DNA of 64,000 bases, taken from Symsagittifera roscoffensis (taxonomy: Eukaryota > Xenacoelomorpha > Acoela > Convolutidae). Each line of letters starts with the position of its first letter. Positions within the stretch are counted from its first letter, which is position 1. The position numbers were made by a program, and so were the translations under genes. Below the pieces are notes generated by a model that saw only the letters and a program-made list of their open reading frames with translations, was not told the origin of the DNA and made no database searches. Positions 54,758 to 64,000 of this stretch are shown piece after piece. The stretch lies in the NCBI RefSeq assembly GCF_963678635.1, contig NC_087070.1, forward strand, positions 2,347,289-2,411,288, written 5' to 3'.

Positions 54758-57700
54758 TAGGCTTCGACCTTGACTCAAGAAGGATGCGACCGAGCATGAG
54801 TTAAAACTCATGTGTGCTCGAGTTATTTTCCAATAGTGCTCCAGGTATGTTTCGACGGTGCTCGAGGTAGTGTTCAAACGTGATTGAGGAGTGTTTCGAC
54901 CTTGCTCGAGTTAAAATTTGACCGTGCTCGAGGTATGTTTAGCCTTGCTCGAGGTATGCTTCATCCCTGTTCGAGTTATAATTCGACCGTGTTCGTAGTA
55001 TGTTTTGACCGTGTTCGAGTTATGTTTCAACCGTGCTCGAGTTATGTTTCCACCGTGCTCGAGTTTCGTTTCGACCGTGCTCAAATTAAGCTTCGACCGT
55101 GCTCGAGGTATGTTTAGCATTGCTCCATATATCCTTTGACCATGTTCGAGGCATGCTTCGACCGTGCTCGAGGTAGGGTTCGACCATGCTCGAGGTATGT
55201 TTCGACCATGCTCGAGCTATGTTTTGACCGTGATCGAAATATGTTTTGACCTTGTTTGTGGTATGCTTCGACCGTGCTCGAGGTTTGGTTCGACCTTGTT
55301 CGAGGAAGGATTTAACCGTGATCGAGGGTTGTTTCGACCGTGCTCGAGGTATGCTTCGACCGTGCTCGAGGTTACTTTCGCCTTGCTCGACGTATGTTTC
55401 CACCGTGCTAGAGGTTATGCTTCGACCGAACTCGAGGAACGTTTCAACCTTGCTCGAGGTAGGCTTCGACAGTGATTTAGGAACGAATCGACCATAATCG
55501 AGTTACGATTTGGCCGTGATCGATGTTTTTTTTGCCTTGCTCGATGTATGCTTAGGCCGTGTTCGAGGTAGCTTTCGACCTTGTTTCAAAAAGGATGCGA
55601 CTGTGCTTTAGTTAAACTTCACGTGTGCTCGAGTTATTTTCCAACAGTGCTCGAGGTATGTTTCGACGGTGCTCGAGGTATTGTTCAACCGTGATTGAGG
55701 AGTGTTTTGACCGTGTTCGAGCCAAAGTTCCACAGTGCTTGAGGTATTTTTCGCCTCGCTCGAGGTATGCTTCGACCGTGCTCGAAGCCTGCTTCGATTT
55801 TGCTCGAGGTGTATTTCGACCGTGCTCGATGTATGTTTCGACCTTGCTCGAGTTAGGCTTCGACCGTGCTCGAGGAGGGCTTCGACCATGATTGACGATT
55901 GTTTCGACCGTGCTCGAAGTATGATTCGACCGCGCTCGAGGTATATTTCGACCGTGCTCGAGGTATGTTTCGACCTTGCTCGAGTTAGGCTTCGACCGTG
56001 ATTGAGGAGTGGTTCGACCGCGCTCGAGTTAAAATTTGACCGTGCTCGAGGTATGTTTAGCCTTGCTCGAGGTATGCTTCATCCGTGTTCGAGTTATAAC
56101 TCGACCGTGTTCGTGGTATGTTTTGACCGTGTTCGAGTTTCGTTTCGACCGTGCTCAAATTAGGCTTCGACCGTGCTCGAGGTATGTTTAGCCTTGCTCC
56201 AGATATCCTTTGACCATGATCGAGTTATGTTTCGACCGTGCTCGAATTATGTTTCCACCGTGCTCGAGTTTTGTTTCGACCGTGCTCAAGATAGGATTGG
56301 ACCGTGCTCGAGGTATGTTTATTCTTGCTCGAGATATCTTTTGACCATGTTCGAGCCATGCTTCGACCGTGCTCGATGTATGCTTCGACCATGCTTGAGG
56401 TTTTTTCGACCGTGCTCGAGCTATGTTTTGAACGTGTTCGTTGTATGTTTTGACCTTGCTCATAAATTCTTCCGACCGTGCTCGAGGTTTGGTCCGACAT
56501 TTTTCGAGGTAGGCTTCAACCGTGATTGAGGATTGTTTCGACCGTACTCGAGGTTTATTTCGCCTTGCTCGATGTATATTTCCACCGTGCTAGAATTTAT
56601 GCTTCGACCAAGCTCGAGGAACATTTCTACCGTGCTCGAGGTAGGCTTCGACAGTGATTTAGGAACGAATCGATCATGTTCGAGTTACGATTCGGCCGTG
56701 CTCGATGTATTTTTTTGCCTTGCTCGAGGTATGCTTAGACGGTGCTCTAGGTAGGCTTCGACCTTGACTCAAGAAGGATGCGACCGAGCATGAGTTAAAA
56801 CTCATGTGTGCTCGAGTTATTTTCCAATAGTGCTCCAGGTATGTTTCGACGGTGCTCGAGGTAGTGTTCAAACGTGATTGAGGAGTGTTTCGACCTTGCT
56901 CGAGTTAAAATTTGACCGTGCTCGAGGTATGTTTAGCCTTGCTCGAGGTATTCTTCATCCCTGTTCGAGTTATAATTCGACCGTGTTCGTAGTATGTTTT
57001 GACCGTGTTCGAGTTATGTTTCAACCGTGCTCGAGTTATGTTTCCACCGTGCTCGAGTTTCGTTTCGACCGTGCTCAAATTAAGCTTCGACCGTGCTCGA
57101 GGTATGTTTAGCATTGCTCCAGATATCCTTTGACCATGTTCGAGGCATGCTTCGACCGTGCTCGAGGTATGGTTCGACCATGCTCGAGGTATGTTTCGAC
57201 CATGCTCGAGCTATGTTTCGACCGTGATCGAAATATGTTTTGACCTTGTTTGTGGTATGCTTCGTCCATGCTCGAGGTTTATTTCGCCTTGCTCGAGGTA
57301 TATTTCCAACGTGCTAGAGTTTATGCTTCGACCAAGCTCGAGGAACATGTCAACCGTGCTCGAAGTAGGCTTCGACAGTGATTTAGGAACGAATCGATCT
57401 TGTTCGAGTTACGATTCGGCCGTGCTCGATGTATTTTTTTTGCCTTGCTCGAGGTATGCTTAGACCGTGCTCTAGGTAGATTTCGACCTTGACTCAAGAA
57501 GGATGCGACCGAGCATGAGTTAAAACTCATGTGTGCTCGAGTTATTTTCCAATAGTGCTCCAGGTATGTTTCGACGGTGCTCGAGGTAGTGTTCAAACGT
57601 GATTGAGGCGTGTTTCGACCTTGCTCGAGTTAAAATTTGACCGTGATCGAGGTATGTTTAGCCTTGCTCGAGGTATGCTTCATCCCTGTTCGAGTTATAA

Positions 57701-60700
57701 TTCGACCGTGTTCGTAGTATGTTTTGACCGTGTTCGAGTTGTGTTTCAACCGTGCTCGAGTTATGTTTCCACCGTGCTCGAGTTTCGTTTCGACCGTGCT
57801 CAAATTAAGCTTCGACCGTGCTCGAGGTATGTTTAGCATTGCTCCAGATATCTTTTGACCATGTTCGAGGCATGCTTCGACCGTGCTCGAGGTATGGTTC
57901 GACCATGCTCGAGGTATGTTTCGACCATGCTCGAGCTATGTTTCGACCGTGATCGAAATATGTTTTGACTTTGTTTGTGGTATGCTTCGTCCGTGCTCGA
58001 GGTTTATTTCGCCTTGCTCGAGGTATATTTCCACCGTGCTAGAGTTTATGCTTCGACCAAGCTCGAGGAACATTTCAATCGTGCTCGAGGTAGGCTTCGA
58101 CAGTGATTTAGGAACGAATCGATCTTGTTCGAGTTACGATTCGGCCGTGCTCGATGTATTTTTTTGCCTTGCTCGAGGTATGCTTAGACCGTGCTCTAGG
58201 TAGGCTTCGACCTTGACTCAAGAAGGATGCGACCGAGCATGAGCTAAAACTCATGTGTGCTCGAGTTATTTTCCAATAGTGCTCCAGGTATGTTTCGACG
58301 GTGCTCGAGGTAGTGTTCAAACGTGATTGAGGAGTGTTTCGACCTTTCTCGAGTTAAAATTTGACCGTGCTCGAGGTATGTTTAGCCTTGCTCGAGGTAT
58401 GCTTCATCCCTGTTCGAGTTATAATTCGACCGTGTTCGTAGTATGTTTTGACCGTGTTCGAGTTATGTTTCAACCGTGCTCGAGTTATGTTTCCACCGTG
58501 CTCGAGTTTCGTTTCGACCGTGCTCAAATTAAGCTTCGACCGTGCTCGAGGTATATTTAGCATTGCTCCAGATATCCTTTGACCATGTTCAAGGCATGCT
58601 TCGACCGTGCTCGAGGTATGGTTCGACCAAGCTCGAGGTATGTTTCGACCATGCTCGAGCTATGTTTCGACCGTGATCGAAATATGTTTTGACCTTGTTT
58701 GTGGTATGCTTCGTCAGTACTCGAGGTTTATTTCGCCTTGCTCGAGGTATGCTTCATCCCTGTTCGAGTTATAATTCGACCGTGTTCGTAGTATGTTTTG
58801 ACCGTGTTCGAGTTATGTTTCAACCGTGCTCGAGTTATGTTTCCACCGTGCTCGAGTTTCGTTTCGACCGTGCTCAAATTAAGCTTCGACCGTGCTCGAG
58901 GTATATTTAGCATTGCTCCAGATATCCTTTGACCATGTTCAAGGCATGCTTCGACCGTGCTCGAGGTATGGTTCGACCAAGCTCGAGGTATGTTTCGACC
59001 ATGCTCGAGCTATGTTTCGACCGTGATCGAAATATGTTTTGACCTTGTTTGTGGTATGCTTCGTCAGTACTCGAGGTTTATTTCGCCTTGCTCGAGGTAT
59101 ATTTCCACCGTGCTAGAGTTTATGCTTCGACCAAGCTCGAGGAACATTTCAACCGTGCTCGAGGTAGGCTTCGACAGTGATTTAGGAACGAATCAGTCAT
59201 GTTCGAGTTACGATTCGGCCGTGCTCGATGTATTTTTTTGCCTTGCTCGAGGTATGCTTAGACCGTGCTCTAGGTAGGCTTCGACCTTGACTCAAGAAGG
59301 ATGCGACCGAGCATGAGTTAAAACTCATGTGCGCTCGAGTTATTTTCCAATAGTGCTCCAGGTATGTTTCGACGGTGCTCGAGGTAGTGTTCAAACTAGA
59401 TTGAGGAGTGTTTCGACCTTGCTCGAGTTAAAATTTGACCGTGCTCGAGGTATGTTTAGCCTTGCTCGAGGTATGCTTCATCCCTGTTCGAGTTATAATT
59501 CGACCTTGTTCGTAGTATGTTTTGACCGTGTTCGAGTTATGTTTCAACCGTGCTCGAGTTATGTTTCCACCTTGCTCGAGTTTCGTTTCGACCGTGCTCA
59601 AATTAAGCTTCGACCGTGCTCGAGGTATGTTTAGCATTGCTCCAGATATCCTTTGACCATGTTCGAGGCATGCTTCGACCGTGCTCGAGGTATGGTTCGA
59701 CCATGCTCGAGGTATGTTTCGACCATGCTCGAGCTATGTTTCGACCGTGATCGAAAAATGTTTTGACCTTGTGTGTGGTATGCTTCGTCCGTGCTCGAGG
59801 TTTATTTCGCCTTGCTCGAGGTATATTTCCACCGTGCTAGAGTTTATGCTTCGACCAAGCTCGAGGAACATTTCAACCGTGCTCGAGGTAGGCTTCGACA
59901 GTGATTTAGGAACGAATCGATCTTGTTCGAGTTACGATTCGGCCGTGCTCGAGGATTGCTTAGACCGTGCTCTAGGTAGGCTTCGACCTTGACTCAAGAA
60001 GGATGCGACCGAGCATGAGTTAAAACTCATGTGCGCTCGAGTTATTTTCCAATAGTGCTCCAGGTATGTTTCGACGGTGCTCGAGGTAGTGTTCAAACTA
60101 GATTGAGGAGTGTTTCGACCTTGCTCGAGTTAAAATTTGACCGTGCTCGAGGTATGTTTAGCCTTGCTCGAGGTATGCTTCATCCCTGTTCGAGTTATAA
60201 TTCGACCTTGTTCGTAGTATGTTTTGACCGTGTTCGAGTTATGTTTCAACCGTGCTCGAGTTATGTTTCCACCTTGCTCGAGTTTCGTTTCGACCGTGCT
60301 CAAATTAAGCTTCGACCGTGCTCGAGGTATGTTTAGCATTGCTCCAGATATCCTTTGACCATGTTCGAGGCATGCTTCGACCGTGCTCGAGGTATGGTTC
60401 GACCATGCTCGAGGTATGTTTCGACCATGCTCGAGCTATGTTTTGACCGTGATCGAAAAATGTTTTGACCTTGTGTGTGGTATGCTTCGTCCGTGCTCGA
60501 GGTTTATTTCGCCTTGCTCGAGGTATATTTCCACCGTGCTAGAGTTTATGCTTCGACCAAGCTCGAGGAACATTTCAACCGTGCTCGAGGTAGGCTTCGA
60601 CAGTGATTTAGGAACGAATCGATCTTGTTCGAGTTACGATTCGGCCGTGCTCGAGGATTGCTTAGACCGTGCTCTAGGTAGGCTTCGACCTTGACTCAAG

Positions 60701-63700
60701 AAGGATGCGACCGAGCATGAGTTAAAACTCATGTGTGCTCGAGTTATTTTCCAATAGTGCTCCAGGTATGTTTCGACGGTGCTCGAGGTAGTGTTCAAAC
60801 GTGATTGAGGAGTGCTTCGACCCTGCACGAGTTAAAATTTGACCGTGCTCGAGGTATGTTTAGCCTTGCTCGAGGTATGCTTCATCCCTGTTCGAGTTAT
60901 AATTCGACCGTGTTCGTAGTATGTTTTGACCGTGTTCGAGTTATGTTTCAACCGTGCTCGAGTTATGTTTCCACCGTGCTCGAGTTTCGTTTCCACCGTG
61001 CTCAAATTAAGCTTCGACCGTGCTCGAGGTATGTTTAGCATTGCTTCAGATATCCTTTGACCATGTTCGAGGCATGCTTCGACCGTGCTCGAGGTATAAT
61101 TCGACCGTGATTGAGGAGTGTTTTGACCTTGCTCGAGTTAAATTTTGACCGTGCTCGATTTATGTTTCCACTGTGCTTGAGTTTCAATTCGACCGTGCTC
61201 AAATTAGGCTCGACCGTGCTCGAGGTATGTTTAGCATTGCTCCAGATATCCTTTGACCATGTTCGAGGCATGCTTCAACCGTGCTCGAGGTAGTGTTCAA
61301 CCGTGATTGAGGAGTGTTTTGACCTTGCTCGGTTTAAAATTTGACCGTGCTCGAGGTATGTTTAGCCTTGCTCGAGGTATGCTTCATTCGTGTTCGAGTT
61401 ATAATTCGACCGTGTTCGTGGTATGTTTTGACCGTGTTCGAGTTTCGTTTCGACCGTGCTCAAATTAAGCTCCGACCGTGCTCGAGGTATGTTTAGCCTT
61501 GCTCCAGATATCCTTTGACCATGTTCGAGTGTTGTTTCGACCGTGCTCGAATTATGTTTCCACTGTGCTCGAGTTCTGTTTCGACCGTTCTCAAGTTAGG
61601 ATTGGACCGTGCTCTAGGTTCGTTTATTCTTGCTCAAGATATCTTTTGACTATGTTTGAGCCATGCTTTGACCGTGCTCGATGTATGCTTCGACCATGCT
61701 CGAGGTTTTTTCGACCGTGCTGGAGCTATGTTTCGACTGTGCCCAAGGTATGTTTCGATCGTCATCGAAATATGTTTTGAACGTGTTCGTTGTATGTTTT
61801 GACCTTGCTCATAAATTCTTTCGACCGTGCTCGAGGTTTGGTTCGACTTTATCCGAGGTAGGCTTCAACCGTGATTGAGGATTGTTTCGACCGTGCTCGA
61901 AGTATGCTTCGACCGTGCTCGAGGTTTATTTTGTCTTGCTGGGGTATGTTTCCACCGTGCTAGAGTTGTTTATGCTTCAACCAAGCTCGAGGAACGTTTC
62001 AACCGTGCTCGAGGTAGGCTTCGACAGTGATTTAGGAACGAATCGATCATGTTCGAGTTACGATTCGGCCGTTCTCGATGTATTTTTTTCCCTTCTCGAG
62101 GTATGCTTAGACCGTGCTCTATGTAGGCTTCGACCTTGATTCAAGAAGGATGCGACCTTGCTTGAGTTAAAATTCATGTGTGCTCGATTTTTTTTCCAAT
62201 AGTGCTCGAGGTATGTTTCGACCGTGCTCAAGTTAAGATTCGACCGTGCTCGAATTATGTTTTGCCTTGCGCGAGATATCGTTTGACCATGTTCGAGGCA
62301 TGATTTGACCGTGCTCGAAGTATGGTTTGACCATGCTCTAGGTTTTTTCGACCTTGCTGGAGCTATGTTTCGACTGTGCCCAAGGTATGTTTCGATCGTC
62401 ATCGAAATATGTTTTGAACGTGTTAAATGTATGTTTTGACCTTGCTCATAAATTCTTTCGACCGTGCTCGAGGTTTGGTTCGACCTTGTTCGAGGTAGGC
62501 TTCAACCGTGATTGAGGATTTTTTCGACCGTGCTCGAGGTATGCTCCGACCGTGCTCGAGGTTTATTTCGTCTTGCTCGGGATATGTTTCCACCGTGCTA
62601 CAGTTTATGCTTCGACCAAGCTCGAGGAACGTTTCAATCGTGCTCGAAGTAGGCTTCGACAGTGATTTAGGAACGAATCAGTCATGTTCGAGTTACGATT
62701 CGGCCAGGCTCGATGTATTTTTTTCCTTGCTCGAGGTATGCTTAGACCGTGCTCTAGGTAGGCTTCGACCTTGATTCAAGAAGGATGCGACCGTGCTTGA
62801 GTTAAAATTCATGTGTGCTCGAGTAATTTTCCAATAGTGCTCGAGGTATGTTTCGACCGTGCTCGAGGTATTGTTCAAACGTGATTGAGGAGTGTTTCGA
62901 CCTTGCTCGAGTTAAAATTTGACCGTGCTCCAGGTATGTTTAGCCTTGCTCGAGGTATGCTTCATTCGTGTTCGAGTTGTAATTCGACCGTGTTGGTGGT
63001 ATGTTTTGACCGTGTTCGAGTTATGTTTCGACCGTGCTCGAGTTATGTTTCCACCGTGCTCGAGTTTCGTTTCGACCGTGCTCAAATTAAGCTTCGACCG
63101 TGCTCGAGGTATGTTTAGCATTGCTCCAGATATCCTTTGACCATGTTCGAGGCATGCTTCGACCATGCTCGAGGTAGTGTTCAACCGTGATTGAGGAGTG
63201 TTTTGACCTTGCTCGAGTTAAAATTTGACCTAGCTCGAGTTATGTTTCCACCGTGCTCGAATTTCGTTTCGACCGTGCTCAAATTAAGCTTCTACCGTGC
63301 TCGAGGTATGTTTAGCATTGCTCCAGATATCCTTTAACCATGTTCGTTGTATGTTTTGACCTTGCTCATAAATTTTTTGACCGTGCTCGAGGTTTGGTTC
63401 GACCTTGTTCGAGGTAGGCTTCAACCGTGTTTGAGGTTTGTTTCGACCGTGCTCGAGGTATGCTTCGACTGTGCTCGAGGTTTATTTCGCCTTGCTCGTG
63501 GTATATTTCCACCGTGCTAGAGTTTATGCTTCGACCAAGCTCAAGGAACGTTTCAACCGTGCTCGAGGTAGGCTTCGACAGTGATTTAGGAACGAATCGA
63601 TCATGTTCGAGTTACGATTTGGCCGTGCTCCATGTATTTTTTTCTTTGCTCGAGGTATGCTTAGACCGTGCTCTAGGTTCGACCTTGATTCAAGAAGGAT

Positions 63701-64000
63701 GCGACCGTGCTTGAGTTAAAATTCAATAGTGCTCCAGGTATGTTTCGACGGTGCTTGAGGTAGTGTTCAAACGTGATTGAGGAGTGTTTCGACCTTGCTC
63801 GAGTTAAAATTTGACCGTTCTCGAGGTATCTTTAGTCTTGTTCGAGGTATGCTTCATCCGTGATCGAGTTTTAATTCGACCGTGTTCGTGGTATGTTTTG
63901 ACCGTGTTCGAGTTATGTTTCGACCGTGCTCGAGTTATGTTTTCACCGTGCTCGAGTTTCGTTTTGACTGCTCAAATTAAGCTTCGACCCTGCTCGAGGT
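54758..64000. repeat. 22-bp satellite array, right block (continues past the window)
   Basis: The same satellite as on the left, beginning directly after the duplicated Polinton end and running to the window edge. It consists of 22-bp monomers in higher-order units that contain the marker GACTCAAGAAGGATGCGACC. As on the left, the open frames across it are products of a stop-free monomer and are not genes. Confidence 0.97.
56766..61394. repeat. 702-725-bp higher-order repeats (with one 1074-bp unit)
   Basis: The marker GACTCAAGAAGG occurs at 56766, 57491, 58215, 59289, 59991 and 60693, giving steps of 725, 724, 1074, 702 and 702 bp. The 1074-bp step holds an internal duplication of about 374 bp (segments at 58354 and 58728). 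The last two units share a 22-bp deletion relative to the first two. More diverged markers continue near 62.1, 62.8 and 63.7 kb. This is the repeat family into which the Polinton inserted. Confidence 0.85.

Larger units (their letters stand above)
50682..56631. repeat. 2.96-2.99-kb tandem duplication spanning Polinton end and satellite
   Basis: Unit 1 is 50682-53645 (1,112 bp of Polinton plus 1,852 bp of satellite). Unit 2 is 53646 to about 56631 (1,112 bp of Polinton plus about 1,874 bp of satellite). They are nearly identical apart from scattered substitutions and one extra 22-bp monomer in unit 2. The breakpoint joins satellite ...TTTCTACC to Polinton ATCTATCAG, with at most a base or two of shared sequence. 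Confidence 0.9.

Noticed and set aside
1766-64000. CENP-B box in the satellite monomer
   Set aside because: The monomer has TTCG but lacks the required A and CGGG at the correct spacing, so the match is only partial.

Overview
The window looks like heterochromatin from an animal, most likely an invertebrate. About 40 kb of it is a tandem satellite array, and a single Polinton/Maverick DNA transposon of about 20.4 kb sits inside that array. The eukaryotic and animal setting is inferred from three things: the Polinton gene set, a short GT-AG intron that keeps the reading frame in its polymerase gene, and the satellite organisation. I see no host gene that would fix the species.

Layout. 1-1765 is AT-rich flank with two small minisatellite families. 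1766-31432 is a satellite of 22-bp monomers (core CGACCGTGCTCGAGG). It is organised into blocks of higher-order repeats (285, 592, 797, 853 and 1027 bp) and is interrupted by a 187-bp unique island near 19.9 kb. 31433-51793 is the Polinton, bounded by terminal inverted repeats of 229 and 226 bp and a 6-bp target duplication (taggct). 51794-64000 is the same satellite again, with 702-725-bp higher-order repeats. It is interrupted at 53646-54757 by a second copy of the last 1,112 bp of the Polinton.

Polinton genes. Most lie on the minus strand. From the left end: protein-primed DNA polymerase B in several exons with an internal tandem duplication, an unrecognised NLS-bearing protein, an adenain-like protease, the double-jelly-roll major capsid protein, a small basic protein, the penton-like capsid protein (cut by a 200-N gap), the retrovirus-type integrase, two conserved small Polinton-type proteins, the A32-like packaging ATPase, a small membrane protein, and three unrecognised reading frames. 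A plus-strand cluster in the middle (42246-43359) holds a PC4-like frame and an ORF with faint Rep/HUH-like motifs. Another unrecognised plus-strand ORF lies beside the right end. Together the genes describe a self-synthesising, virion-forming element: polymerase and integrase for replication and insertion, capsid, protease and ATPase for morphogenesis.

State. Nearly every large gene has in-frame stops or frameshifts, so this copy appears dead. Its TIRs still agree at about 98%, and the empty target site can be read in neighbouring repeat units. After insertion, the surrounding array duplicated the Polinton's right end as part of a repeat unit of about 2.96 kb.
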